From an uncultured Oscillospiraceae bacterium (lineage in GTDB: Bacteria; Bacillota; Clostridia; Oscillospirales; Oscillospiraceae): a DNA stretch of 64,000 nucleotides. The position numbers and the translations under genes are program-made. Where the stretch lies: the NCBI GenBank assembly GCA_949841465.1, contig CATKZW010000003.1:1-64000 (forward strand), read 5' to 3'. Position 1 is the stretch's first letter; the number at the start of each line of letters is the position of its first letter. Below are positions 1 through 8,700 of the stretch, piece after piece. A model generated the notes under the pieces. That model searched no databases. It worked only from the letters and a program-made list of their open reading frames with translations, and had not been told where the DNA came from.

Positions 1-589
1 CCGTGTTGCTTACTTCTTCCTCCTCACTTTCATGGTAGTTATAATCAATACAGCCATCCTCATCACTGATGCGGGGCTTTCGCTCGTGGACCATAGCGAA
101 CCGGCACTCGCCGCCATGATTGAATTGACAGGTGGAGGAGGTACATTCCATACAGAGCTGCCGCAAATACATCATTCTGGAAAACTGACCGGCTTTATCA
201 TTGCCCACACCGTGAAGCAGATGGGCAATACCCTTGCTATACCGACAATCAAACCAGTGCCAAATTTCTTCACGGTTCGTACCCGGACCCCAGCCCAAGA
301 ACGGCGCTTCGATGCACTCAGTCTCAGGGTTCATCGGTACCTCACCAAATTGGGCCCACAGCTCCTCCAGCATATCATCCCGATCCCGCAGGGGCTCGAT
401 TTCACACAGGCCATCGTATAGGGCGTCATAGTCCGCATTATCAAGACGGCTGTTTTGATGAAGCTGGTCGATGATCTCCAGAGCCACACGTTTATGATAA
501 CCTGACTGCTGCTCAGAGATCCTGTCCCAAACAGCTGGATTCTCCTCCTGCTGGTGCAGCCTGCTCTTTTTTGCCGCTTGTTTATTCAT
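1..589 (-). CDS. Hypothetical element protein (cut by left edge)
   Basis: A leftward frame opens at an ATG at 589 and stays open to the window edge, at least 196 codons. The AAGGAGG in the tail of the LPD11 gene, just before the ATG, is its ribosome site, and the two genes are 1 base apart, which indicates translational coupling. The protein begins MNKQAAKKSRLHQQEENPAV and has an acidic, tryptophan-containing middle. Further on is a cysteine cluster, CMEC followed by a further Cys and GGEC, that could bind a metal. I do not recognise a family. Its place in the DNA-processing train suggests an accessory role in the element, which is inference only. Confidence 0.7.
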   Translation of the reverse strand, partial: MNKQAAKKSRLHQQEENPAVWDRISEQQSGYHKRVALEIIDQLHQNSRLDNADYDALYDGLCEIEPLRDRDDMLEELWAQFGEVPMNPETECIEAPFLGWGPGTNREEIWHWFDCRYSKGIAHLLHGVGNDKAGQFSRMMYLRQLCMECTSSTCQFNHGGECRFAMVHERKPRISDEDGCIDYNYHESEEEEVSNT

Positions 590-590
590 A

Positions 591-863
591 TCAGTTTTCC
601 TCCTTGAAATTGCCCTCCTGGGACATCTTTTGTTCGTATTCATTGATTTGCTCCATGGTCAGCCATTCGGGTTTCTCATCCGCCGGAAAGCTCTCCCAAA
701 GGGCCTTCATATAACCAATCTGGTCAGTGACGTTCCCAGCCCACAAATGGTTCGCAACGCCACTCAGTAAACTGTCACAGTCGAGGCGCATCCTGTCCAG
801 CAGCATATAGCGGAACTTAGAATCCCATTTTTTCATTTTGAGATATTCCTCATATTTGTTCAT
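591..863 (-). CDS. Small LPD11-type domain protein (90 aa)
   Basis: This 90-residue protein matches my memory of the large polyvalent-protein-associated domain LPD11. It shows DRMRLDCDSLL, LWAGNVTDQI, MKALWESFP and EKPEWLTMEQI in that order. Such domains occur as fusion parts or free small proteins in conjugative elements and phages. Their biochemical role is not known to me. The ATG is preceded by GGAGG seven bases upstream. The gene follows a possible 24-codon leader frame whose stop overlaps this start, and it is coupled to the next gene to the left. The family call rests on motif memory, without a search. Confidence 0.75.
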   Translation of the reverse strand: MNKYEEYLKMKKWDSKFRYMLLDRMRLDCDSLLSGVANHLWAGNVTDQIGYMKALWESFPADEKPEWLTMEQINEYEQKMSQEGNFKEEN

Positions 864-934
864 GCTCTCGCCTCCTCAGAATTGGCCAGATATTGCAGGA
901 AGCCATATAAATTACCCGCGGTTTTCTCATTCAT
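860..934 (-). CDS. Possible 24-aa leader peptide
   Basis: A short frame starts at the ATG at 934, about 12 bases after AAAGGGA, and reads MNEKTAGNLYGFLQYLANSE and a few more residues. Its stop overlaps the start of the LPD11 gene, and it contains that gene's ribosome site. This arrangement suits translational coupling. The frame is very short and no family is known, so it may be chance. Confidence 0.3.
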   Translation of the reverse strand: MNEKTAGNLYGFLQYLANSEEARA

Positions 935-982
935 ATTGCTCACCAATCCCTTTCGATATATGCAAACATCCCATGTGCTCAC

Positions 983-1891
983 TTAATACCAGATAAAGTG
1001 TTCGCCGCCAAGTTCGCTGATCCTTTCGATGATTTGCTCTGCTGATTTAATTTGGAGCGATCCTGTTTCCCCATTCCACTCCCGAATCATCGCCTCCAGG
1101 AGTGCATCTTTTTCCGGAACCGCAAAGGAACAGTGAAAATTAAAGATTTGCTGCCCTGTGTACTCCTCATACACACTTTCTGTTCCTGCGCAGATTTTCT
1201 CACGCCGCTCATCGTAGTAGTTGACATTGCCAAGGTACACCTGGCCATGGATCTGCTTCATCGCTGTGATAACTTCACGGTTGAAATCATTATTCGTATT
1301 GTCAGACTCCTTGATCTCAAACCATCCTCCACTTGCTCTGATGTACTTATGCTGTAGCTTTTTGGCGAGAGTAAGCCTGATGTGTCCCTCCAACTGTTCT
1401 TTCCAGTTTGGACCCCGCAAGTGCAGCTTTCCGCTGCTGGCATATTTCATATCGAGGGAACCGTCTGTATTGCCGTTTTCAAGCCCCCATAGGGTGTTCC
1501 AGTACGCTTTGACAACGCATTGTTCTTTGCTGTCGTACACAACAGCGCCATCATAGATCGGGCCGCAGTTCAGCGGCTCTGCTCCATTGACATAGCCCCG
1601 GGCCGCCAGTGCAGCCTTCTCAATAGAAGCGTACTTGCGTTTTTCATCCACGCCGCTGTTCCGGCGGTATGTGATGATTTGGTATCTGTCAGGATCTTCG
1701 TTCGCCTTAGCCCGCATGGCCAAGTATTCACGGTTAGTCGGCAGTCGCTTTATCTCTCGCAGGCTGATGGGCCCTAGGCTGGTTTCAGACAAACTGTAAA
1801 ACCGCCGTTGTGCTTCCTCACGATTGACACAGGAACCGTACCACATAAAGTCGATGCTGCCGTTTTGCGTGGCATATTTCACTTCCCACAT
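983..1891 (-). CDS. Hypothetical element protein (302 aa)
   Basis: I chose the ATG at 1891 (MWEVKYATQNG) because GGAAGGAG lies nine bases upstream. A start further upstream lacks a ribosome site. The protein is soluble, with no signal peptide or membrane segment. The N-terminal third contains EEAQRRFYSL and the middle contains KYASIEKAALAARGYVNG followed by YDGAVVYD, a small alpha/beta unit often seen in proteins of such elements. The C-terminal part is rich in charged residues and aromatics and ends GGEHFIWY. I do not recognise a named family. It sits downstream of ligA, separated from it by a hairpin. Confidence 0.7.
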   Translation of the reverse strand: MWEVKYATQNGSIDFMWYGSCVNREEAQRRFYSLSETSLGPISLREIKRLPTNREYLAMRAKANEDPDRYQIITYRRNSGVDEKRKYASIEKAALAARGYVNGAEPLNCGPIYDGAVVYDSKEQCVVKAYWNTLWGLENGNTDGSLDMKYASSGKLHLRGPNWKEQLEGHIRLTLAKKLQHKYIRASGGWFEIKESDNTNNDFNREVITAMKQIHGQVYLGNVNYYDERREKICAGTESVYEEYTGQQIFNFHCSFAVPEKDALLEAMIREWNGETGSLQIKSAEQIIERISELGGEHFIWY

Positions 1892-1927
1892 ATAGATTTT
1901 CTCCTTCCAATTACGGCATATTATTGG

Positions 1928-1959
1928 TGTGGGCGGGGATGAAATCACCCCCGCCCACA
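1928..1959. terminator. GC-rich hairpin after ligA
   Basis: An 11-bp perfect stem (TGTGGGCGGGG with its complement) with a 10-base loop lies between the ligA stop and the next leftward gene. There is no clear T-run, so it may attenuate transcription or protect the RNA rather than fully terminate. Confidence 0.5.
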
Positions 1960-1965
1960 TTGCTT

Positions 1966-3951
1966 TTACTCTCCAGCCATCTGGAAAAACTGGGCCGGTG
2001 TCAGCACTGTCACCCCCAGCTCTTTAGCCTTGGCCAGCTTGCTCCCAGCATTCTCGCCGCAGACCAGATAATTCGTTTTTTTGCTCACCGAACTGCCCGC
2101 ATGGGCGCCCAAGGATTCAATTTTCGCATTGATACCCTCCCGAGTGTAGGGCTCCACCTTGCCAGTGACCACAATGGTTTTTCCCACAAAAGGATTGTCC
2201 GGCGGGGCGGTTTGCTCTACCACAGGCGGTGCGATGGTTACATAGTTCCTCAATTCAGACCAGAAATACCAGTTGGTCTCATTTTGGAACCATTGATAGA
2301 TGTTCTGGTGCAGCGTATCCCCAAAGTCAGGAAGCTGCGTGAAATCGAACCCGTGAATCACTGCGCTCTCGAACTCGTCCAGGCTGCTGTGGAACCGCTG
2401 GGCCAGCGTTTTGCTGGCCGTGCGCCCAATTAGGGGGATATCCATGGCGATGAGATACCTCTCAAAGGTGGTGTCCCGGCTGCGCTGGATGGCCGCCCAC
2501 AGATTCTCCCAGGACTTTTCCCCAAAACCGTCGATCTCCATGACCTCGACTTTGCGTTCGTCCAGCTCGTAGATGTCCCAATAGTTGTGGAGCAGACCCC
2601 AGCCGATGAACTTTTCCAGCGTGGCTTGGGACAGCCCTTCAATGTTCATGGCCTTCTTCCCGGCGAAGTGGACGAACTGCCGCAGACGGCGGGTGGCACA
2701 GTCCGGGTTGTCGCAGATTAGCCGTTTCACGCCGTTCTCCTCCTGGATGCGGGTGGGCCGGTGGCAGCAGGGACAGTAGGGCAGGGTCACCCGTCCCATG
2801 TCAAATTTGCCCCGGTCAAGGTTTTCCTCGATGTGGGGGATGATCATGTTCCGCTTGGACACCAGCACCCGGTTGCCCGGCATCAGCTCCAATGTCTCAA
2901 TGAAGGACAGATTATGTAAGCTGGCCCGGGACACGGTGGTGCCGTCAATCTGGACAGGCCGTAGGATGGCCACTGGGGCAATCACTCCGGTGCGGGTGGG
3001 GTTCCACTCAATGCCGGTCAGCTTGGTTTCAAACTTTTCATCCTCGAACTTGAACGCCAGCCCGTCCTTATAGTAGCGTTCGGTACGCCCGCAGGTCTTG
3101 GCAAAGGCCACATCATTGTAGGTGGCCACAATACCGTCGATAGGGATATCATTGTCCCGGGCATAGTCCCGGAGTTTCTGGATGCCGGCCTCCATTCCCT
3201 GGAGGGATGGGCTGTGCTTGGAGAGCAGATAGTAGCAGGGATGAAAGCCCAGCCCCCGCAGCTGCTTCAGCCGTTCCGACTTGGTGGGCAGCTCGTCAAA
3301 GCCCTCCAGCACGTTGAAGGGCATGAAGGTCACCCGGCGCTCCCGACAGTCCTCAGATTTGAAAAGCCGGACAGACCCGGCAGCCAGATTGCGGCCGTTT
3401 TTGTAGGGCTGGCCATTGCTGTCCACCAGGGTGTCCTGCAGCACCTCAAAATCGCTGGGGCGGATGAACGCCTCACCCGTCACCACCAGGCGTCCCTTGT
3501 ACGGGATTTGGGATGGGATGCCGGAGATGCCCCGGACATTGTGGGTGACGTTTTCCCCTTCGTCGCCGTTGCCCCGGGTGGCCGCCTCCAGAATGATGCC
3601 CTGCTCATAGGTCAGCTTGATGGTGAGCCCGTCCAGCTTGAGCATCAGCATCACTGGCTGCTCCCCGATGAAGGAACAGAGTTCGTCCACCTGCTTGGTC
3701 TTGTCCAGGGACAGCAGAGGGATGGCGTGGGTGACCTTGGCCAACTCGTCCCTGGCAGGCCAGCCCACGGTCTGGGTGGGGGAGTTGCCCATCTGGATGC
3801 CCAGGGACTTCTCCAGTCCGGCCAGCTCGTCAAACAGACGGTCGTACTCCCCGTCGTCCACCGTGGGGGCGTTGAGATCGTAATATTCGTATCTGTATTG
3901 GTTTAATTGGTCTGTCAGCGCCCGCAGACGCTCCATATTGCTTTGTGCCAT
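1966..3951 (-). CDS. ligA: NAD-dependent DNA ligase, element-encoded
   Basis: This seals nicks in DNA using NAD+. The 661 residues are the usual length and the domain order is complete. The N-terminal Ia domain carries YEYYDLNAPTVDDGEYD. The adenylation domain has the nucleotidyl lysine in KLDG (K105, where most family members have KxDG). An OB fold follows, then a four-cysteine zinc finger (CPCC and CDNPDC, near 395-420), helix-hairpin-helix repeats, and a C-terminal BRCT domain from about residue 585. A ligase inside a mobile element is probably an accessory copy to the chromosomal one. It would serve replication or repair of the transferred strand (inference). The stop and next start leave room only for a hairpin. 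Confidence 0.95.
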   Translation of the reverse strand: MAQSNMERLRALTDQLNQYRYEYYDLNAPTVDDGEYDRLFDELAGLEKSLGIQMGNSPTQTVGWPARDELAKVTHAIPLLSLDKTKQVDELCSFIGEQPVMLMLKLDGLTIKLTYEQGIILEAATRGNGDEGENVTHNVRGISGIPSQIPYKGRLVVTGEAFIRPSDFEVLQDTLVDSNGQPYKNGRNLAAGSVRLFKSEDCRERRVTFMPFNVLEGFDELPTKSERLKQLRGLGFHPCYYLLSKHSPSLQGMEAGIQKLRDYARDNDIPIDGIVATYNDVAFAKTCGRTERYYKDGLAFKFEDEKFETKLTGIEWNPTRTGVIAPVAILRPVQIDGTTVSRASLHNLSFIETLELMPGNRVLVSKRNMIIPHIEENLDRGKFDMGRVTLPYCPCCHRPTRIQEENGVKRLICDNPDCATRRLRQFVHFAGKKAMNIEGLSQATLEKFIGWGLLHNYWDIYELDERKVEVMEIDGFGEKSWENLWAAIQRSRDTTFERYLIAMDIPLIGRTASKTLAQRFHSSLDEFESAVIHGFDFTQLPDFGDTLHQNIYQWFQNETNWYFWSELRNYVTIAPPVVEQTAPPDNPFVGKTIVVTGKVEPYTREGINAKIESLGAHAGSSVSKKTNYLVCGENAGSKLAKAKELGVTVLTPAQFFQMAGE

Positions 3952-3966
3952 ATCGTTTCCTCCTCG

Positions 3967-4662
3967 TCAGGCCGAAGCCTGCTGTTTTTTATTTCCCGGC
4001 TCCAATTGCTGTCCGGGAACAAACTTTCTGCCCTCCGCATAGCCGGCATTGGCATACTTCGCCCGCCAGCCGTCAACGCTCACAGTTCCAAATGAAGTCG
4101 GCTTGCTCATCTTGCTTATGACGTCCTCTACGGCCTGGGGAACGGCAAGGACCAGTCCCCATTCCTGATGCTCCTTTTCCTGCTCCTGGAAGGCCGCCTC
4201 CAACCCGTAGCAGAAGCCCCAGCCGAAGGCATTGCACATCTCACGAACCTCTTTACCACCGCGATCCCGTTCCCTGGCCCGGATGTGCGTGCACCGGGCC
4301 TCGACGCACTGGTAGGCATACAGGAAGATCCGCCGGCATATCTCAAAGTCGTCCTCCAGACCGACAAATCCCACTGTAACCTTTTTAGCGCCTTTTGCGT
4401 GCTGGCGGTATACCCGGCAGCAATACCGCTTGCTGATAATACCACCCAAGGATACGGCCCACGGGTTCGTCTGCTTCGTGCATTCCACGCCAACATTCTG
4501 CTGGATTACCTTGGCCGTCTGTCCCTCCTGGCACTCTTCAGCCGTGAGCTTGTGCTTTGCCATCAGTTCCCGGGCTTTCAAAAGCGCGGCCTGGGCCTCC
4601 TTCTCATTGGGACTGGCAGCCAGGGCCAGCAGCTTGGCGATTTTCTCTTTGATCATACTCAT
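3967..4662 (-). CDS. DUF2786 domain protein
   Basis: The first 40 residues (KIAKLLALAASPNEKEAQAA, then LLKARELMAKHKL) match the DUF2786 domain, a helical unit frequent in phage and mobile-element proteins and of unknown function. The following 190 residues are basic with several cysteines and histidines (YCCRVYRQH, CTHIRARERDR), typical of the second domain that usually accompanies DUF2786. The ATG at 4662 is preceded by a GAGG-containing stretch. A second ATG two codons later is also possible. It lies between a DUF4240 gene and ligA in the same leftward train, 15 bases from ligA. Confidence 0.85.
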   Translation of the reverse strand: MSMIKEKIAKLLALAASPNEKEAQAALLKARELMAKHKLTAEECQEGQTAKVIQQNVGVECTKQTNPWAVSLGGIISKRYCCRVYRQHAKGAKKVTVGFVGLEDDFEICRRIFLYAYQCVEARCTHIRARERDRGGKEVREMCNAFGWGFCYGLEAAFQEQEKEHQEWGLVLAVPQAVEDVISKMSKPTSFGTVSVDGWRAKYANAGYAEGRKFVPGQQLEPGNKKQQASA

Positions 4663-4680
4663 TGCCTTGCCTCCTCGCGT

Positions 4681-5595
4681 TTACCCAATAAAACCTTTTC
4701 GGGCGCGGTACGCATCCACCTCATCGCGGGTTGGGCAGAAAAACGGCTGTGCCTCAGCTTTGCCCATCTGGATGGGGATCAACACCTTTTTCACTCGCTC
4801 CAACAGGCCCTGATCCGGGCATCTGTCGATAAATCTGCCCGCGGTGTTCAAAATCAGCCTGTCCATGGTATCTGTTACCACGATTTTAAATGCGTCCATA
4901 TGAGCGCCGATAAAATGGGCAATATTTTCCGGGGTGTACTGAAACACATACTGCGTATACCGGCCGCCCTTGCGGCGAACATAGCCGTAGACGTAGTTCC
5001 CCATTTTCAACAGGCCTTCGATATCCGTCGCCTCCCGCGTTTTGCAGATGGCAGGAAACAGCTCGGGGAGTATCCACTCCGTCCAATCGGGGCCGATGTC
5101 CTGACGCTGCGGAAGCTCTGCGCGAATGTTTTCAAGGACCTGCGAGTCTAAAGTGCGGTCCTCCAGCGCGTCAAACAGGGTTTTCTGGCTGTTCGGGTCG
5201 ATGCGGAGCAGCTTTGCGTCATACGCCTCATATGCGACATAGCCAAATCGCTCAAAATTGAGGGTCTCCCCCTTTGACATGGGGACTTTGGCTAGAGAGT
5301 CCGGGTCCCCCATGGCGTTCATATAGACCGCTTTCCCGCGAGAGATCAGCCAGGAGCGGAAGTCAGTGAAGCTATCGTCCGTATAATGGGCCCCCAGCGC
5401 GGCGCTGGCCGCCCACAGATAGCCACGGTACGCCGCACCGCTGTATTCCATCAGAATCAGGTGCCAGTCCAGAATGTCTTCCAGAGAAAGCTTCACCAGC
5501 TTTTCCACTACCAGGCACCAGCGCAATTCCTGGTCTTTATCAGAATAGGTCTGATTGACGGTATCAATGATTTCCCAGAATAAGTCCTTGTTCAT
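4681..5595 (-). CDS. DUF4240 domain protein
   Basis: The start at 5595 (MNKDLFWEII) has GGAAGGAG eight bases upstream, so the longer upstream extension is rejected. Residues 1-110 match the DUF4240 family: FWEIIDTVNQ, LSLEDILDWHLILMEYSGAA and DDSFTDFRSWLISRGK. Free DUF4240 proteins are usually shorter. Here about 190 further residues follow, containing WTEWILPELFP and a repeated aromatic pattern in YGYVRRKGGRYTQYVF, that I cannot assign. No transmembrane segment or signal peptide is seen. The function of DUF4240 is not established. Confidence 0.85.
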   Translation of the reverse strand: MNKDLFWEIIDTVNQTYSDKDQELRWCLVVEKLVKLSLEDILDWHLILMEYSGAAYRGYLWAASAALGAHYTDDSFTDFRSWLISRGKAVYMNAMGDPDSLAKVPMSKGETLNFERFGYVAYEAYDAKLLRIDPNSQKTLFDALEDRTLDSQVLENIRAELPQRQDIGPDWTEWILPELFPAICKTREATDIEGLLKMGNYVYGYVRRKGGRYTQYVFQYTPENIAHFIGAHMDAFKIVVTDTMDRLILNTAGRFIDRCPDQGLLERVKKVLIPIQMGKAEAQPFFCPTRDEVDAYRARKGFIG

Positions 5596-5635
5596 ATTGA
5601 TCTCCTTCCATGTACGGCGTACTTTTCCAGTGCTC

Positions 5636-5839
5636 TCAGTTTTCAGATTTTTGGGCGTATTTGCCAAAGTTCAGCTCATGGACAATGCGGCGGATCTCCG
5701 CGTCATTGTCCCAGGCGCTATGTAAGGCAGTGCGCTTGCAACCGGCTCCCACATAGACCGCTACCACGCCATCATGTACCTGCATCAGCACCTCGGGTCG
5801 CTGTGCACACACGATGGCTAGATTGCCAAGTTCCTTCAT
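5636..5839 (-). CDS. Small hypothetical protein (67 aa)
   Basis: The ATG at 5839 (MKELGNLAIV) is chosen because AAGGAGG lies just upstream. A longer version would overlap the previous gene. The protein is compact, with VLMQVHDGVVAVYVGAG, WDNDAEIRRIVHELNFGKY. The pattern of two beta strands and a helix is one I associate with small proteins of clostridial mobile elements, but I cannot name the family. It sits 14 bases downstream of the sigma-like gene, in the same operon. Confidence 0.75.
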   Translation of the reverse strand: MKELGNLAIVCAQRPEVLMQVHDGVVAVYVGAGCKRTALHSAWDNDAEIRRIVHELNFGKYAQKSEN

Positions 5840-5853
5840 TTGCAAAACCTCCT

Positions 5854-6213
5854 TCAAGCCGCGATTTTCATTTCCCAATAGGGGTCGGATTCCTCCAGAA
5901 TGCTGATAGGGGTCACAGCGTGGGGCAGATAGTGCGGCGCGTCCCGGAAGCCATACTGGGTTCGGGCGCTGCTGCAGCTGCGCATCTCGTAGCGCAGACT
6001 CATAAAAATGTAGCCCTTCAAGCTGCTTCCGCTCTTTTTATCGGGGTCATACAGCTCCACCGCCCGGATCAGCCGCGCGGCCAGGGACTGGTACACATCC
6101 TCCCGGTCCAGGTGGGCCGCTTCGATTAGTGTGAAGTTCTGCCGTATGACGCTGTCGATGCACCAGAGGTACTGCTCCACCAGCGCATTGCGCTGGGAAA
6201 TGCTTGCTGTCAT
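5854..6213 (-). CDS. Sigma-70 region 2-like protein
   Basis: This 119-residue protein has the layout of sigma-70 region 2 without region 4. A helix (NALVEQYLWCIDSVIRQN) is followed by LDREDVYQSLAARLIRAVEL and then SLKGYIFMSLRYEMRSCSS. These correspond to the core-binding helix and the -10-contacting helix. The remaining tail is short and lacks a helix-turn-helix. Small region-2-only proteins occur in conjugative elements and may act as transcription activators or as part of a split sigma factor. A TTG start three codons upstream exists, but AAGGA is spaced for the ATG at 6213. Confidence 0.75.
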   Translation of the reverse strand: MTASISQRNALVEQYLWCIDSVIRQNFTLIEAAHLDREDVYQSLAARLIRAVELYDPDKKSGSSLKGYIFMSLRYEMRSCSSARTQYGFRDAPHYLPHAVTPISILEESDPYWEMKIAA

Positions 6214-6297
6214 TGTACTCAATCCTTACATTATAAGAGTAGTAGCTATTAAGGCCCCTCTCCAAGGGCTGTGCTACACTATCAATCATGAGCGTTT

Positions 6298-6456
6298 TCA
6301 TGATTTGATATATTTCTCGCGGCACCGGCCACCGCAAATTTCGCTGCAAATCGGTCTTTTCAGCCGCTCTACATATTGATAGTCAAGTTGAATACCATAT
6401 TGTTGCTCTATGTCCTTTACAACCCGATCAACATCCAACATAAGTTTGCAATACAT
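6298..6456 (-). CDS. Small cysteine-rich protein (52 aa)
   Basis: A leftward frame of 52 codons begins at the ATG at 6456, nine bases after AAAGGAA, and reads MYCKLMLDVDRVVKDIEQQY at its start. The C-terminal part contains ICSEICGGRCREKYI, three cysteines spaced C-x3-C-x3-C, which could bind a metal. It fills the otherwise empty gap between the PcfJ-like gene and the sigma-like gene and reads in the same direction. I know no family for it. Confidence 0.6.
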   Translation of the reverse strand: MYCKLMLDVDRVVKDIEQQYGIQLDYQYVERLKRPICSEICGGRCREKYIKS

Positions 6457-6523
6457 TGGGTACAGTTCCTTTCTTGATATGGAGCAGGCATACCCCTATA
6501 GGGGCATACCCGCTCCATACCAA

Positions 6524-8698
6524 CTATGCCGCACTCTCCATCAGGTCTGCGGTCAACACATCCACCAACCTATGTCCGGCCAAATGCCCGGCATAGATGA
6601 TGACATTATCCTTCCGCATTTGCTCAAACTCCTGCTCCCGCAGGGCGCGGCTCTTGTCCGCCTTTTTCCGATCCTCGCCAGTGAGACGTGCGGCTACGAC
6701 CTTCTGCCACTTTGTCAAAAACTTTTTTGCGTCCACTATATCGCTGTTTTGCCTGTCAAACTTGGTACGCTTTTGCCGCACGGTGCCGTCCGGTTCAATT
6801 TCCAGGGTGTAGTACGGCATTTCGGGATTAGAAACCTTACGCAGAAACAGGATGTACGTCTCATGGCGCTGGATACGGTCCCAGTAGTATTCACTGCTGC
6901 CGATGCAATGGCACAGCATAGCCCCCTCCACGAGGATATCCACGATCCCGTTAGGAGCTATGACGGCATAGGTCTCGTCTGCGTACTCATACTTCTTTTT
7001 CAGGGAGCGGCAGATCTGATCCACATTCGGGAATTTTTTCCGTATGGGTACTGCCTGTCGCTTGTGATCCTTCTGCTGGCAGCGCACCACCAGCTCATCG
7101 TGCCGGCGGCGCAATAGCTTGACCCGGTAGATGATGGGATCGTCTGTGTCCATCTTCAGCTTCTTGGCCATGGAAAGGTAGTCCTGCCAAGTGGTCAGCA
7201 CCTGCTCGCAGTCCATCAGGCTGTCGGCAATTTGGCGGCGCAGGTAATTTCGGACCTGAAGCGGTCTCATCCGGTCCAGAATGAAGGACAGCTTGTCGGG
7301 CGTAATGTCCCATCGGCAAAGATCCAGGATCACAGCATCATCCACTTGGGTATCCTGTTCTTTCTCCCATTGGAGCCAAGCCAAAAATACCTGTCCCCCG
7401 TTATACCGCCGCAGCCGCCCCAGCCTCTGTGTGTCAATGTCCAGTGCCCTGGCCAGCCCATGACCTAGATCCCTTCGGAGCAGGTTATCAGCACGGTCGG
7501 CAGTTGAGACACTCTCCACGGTCAGCCTGGGCAGACCAGCTTTGGCCAGCTGTTCCAGCTGGGGTCGCTCCTTCAAAATGTAAAAGTAGTCGTCAGGATT
7601 TACCACCATACCATTCCCGCGGAGGAGCTCCAGCAACCCGGTCCGGCCCAGCGGGCCGGTCAACAGGTGGGGTAGCGTCTTGCCGTATACGCGCCCCGGC
7701 TTGTCGCCATTGATGTAGTATTTGACCTCGGGACTGTAATAGGAGGTGCTGGGCATCCCGGCGATCCAGCGGTATGTCCGATTCTTATAGAACCCCATGT
7801 AGTAGGTACGCCGGTTCAATTGGAAGTCCAGGATGACACACCTTTGCTCATGACAGCGTACCTCCGGGCGGTCCCAGGCGTCCTTGCGGTAGAACCGCTC
7901 CGCCCAGAACTCGCGGATCACAAAGCCATCGGGCCGGGGCTGGAGCAGGTAGACACAGTTCAAGCCGGTGGAGAGCCTGTCCTGTTTTCCCGTCGCTTTG
8001 AAGGTGATCTCATGGCGGCAACACGGGCAGCGCCCCGCCCGATTGTGCCGGGGCTTTACCATAAGGGGTACATTCTTCCCGCAGTAGGTACAGTGGCCCT
8101 GCTTCGCGCCCCCTCGCCGATAGCGGTAGAAAATGAAGTTCTGCGGAATGCCCACCTTGTCCACCCAGCGGTCCCAGTCGCGGGGCAGGCCGGGCGTCAG
8201 GCTGAGGTCCGCGCCCCAGGGGTCGGTTTCCTTTCTGTGTCGGCGTTCCAGCGCTTCATTCCGGAGCTTTTCCTGATATTCCAGCACACCGGCATAACCG
8301 CCTTTTTTCCCACCTAGATACGTTTGAGCCGCTTTCGTGTCATCAGAGGACATCCATGGGTCATCCGTCGATCTGATATAGCGGGGCCATTGCAGCCGAT
8401 CCACCTTGGCTTCGCGCCACTTGTCTTCCATCCGGTCATAGGTGATGAATTTCTTTGCGGCGCGGTCAATAAAAACCTCATAGGACGGCAGACAGCCGCC
8501 CGTGCGCAATGCGTCCGGGAAAAAGAGCGCCACCTTCAGAATACCGTTCTCCACCCGGCAGCGGGCGAACTGGGCATATTTGCGGTAGGGACCTCCATAT
8601 CGGCCAGGAACTTTCTGAGGAACATCGGCCCGCTCTGCTTTTAACATTTCATCTGTGGCTTTCAATGGCTGCATTGCCAGCAGATCTTTTTTATACAC
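6524..8698 (-). CDS. PcfJ-like protein
   Basis: The 724-residue protein has two CxxC pairs near residue 215-240 (HCTYCGK and CPCCRHE, a zinc ribbon). Its C-terminal region matches the PcfJ family: AMLCHCIGSSEYYWDRI, TYILFLRK, YTLEIEPDGTVRQKRTKFD. PcfJ is named from the conjugative plasmid pCF10; its exact task is unknown. I place the start at a GTG (8698), two bases after the stop of the upstream gene, because GGTGG lies seven bases before it. The tight spacing indicates coupling. The first 14 codons of the longest frame are excluded. Confidence 0.88.
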   Translation of the reverse strand: MYKKDLLAMQPLKATDEMLKAERADVPQKVPGRYGGPYRKYAQFARCRVENGILKVALFFPDALRTGGCLPSYEVFIDRAAKKFITYDRMEDKWREAKVDRLQWPRYIRSTDDPWMSSDDTKAAQTYLGGKKGGYAGVLEYQEKLRNEALERRHRKETDPWGADLSLTPGLPRDWDRWVDKVGIPQNFIFYRYRRGGAKQGHCTYCGKNVPLMVKPRHNRAGRCPCCRHEITFKATGKQDRLSTGLNCVYLLQPRPDGFVIREFWAERFYRKDAWDRPEVRCHEQRCVILDFQLNRRTYYMGFYKNRTYRWIAGMPSTSYYSPEVKYYINGDKPGRVYGKTLPHLLTGPLGRTGLLELLRGNGMVVNPDDYFYILKERPQLEQLAKAGLPRLTVESVSTADRADNLLRRDLGHGLARALDIDTQRLGRLRRYNGGQVFLAWLQWEKEQDTQVDDAVILDLCRWDITPDKLSFILDRMRPLQVRNYLRRQIADSLMDCEQVLTTWQDYLSMAKKLKMDTDDPIIYRVKLLRRRHDELVVRCQQKDHKRQAVPIRKKFPNVDQICRSLKKKYEYADETYAVIAPNGIVDILVEGAMLCHCIGSSEYYWDRIQRHETYILFLRKVSNPEMPYYTLEIEPDGTVRQKRTKFDRQNSDIVDAKKFLTKWQKVVAARLTGEDRKKADKSRALREQEFEQMRKDNVIIYAGHLAGHRLVDVLTADLMESAA

Positions 8699-8700
8699 GG

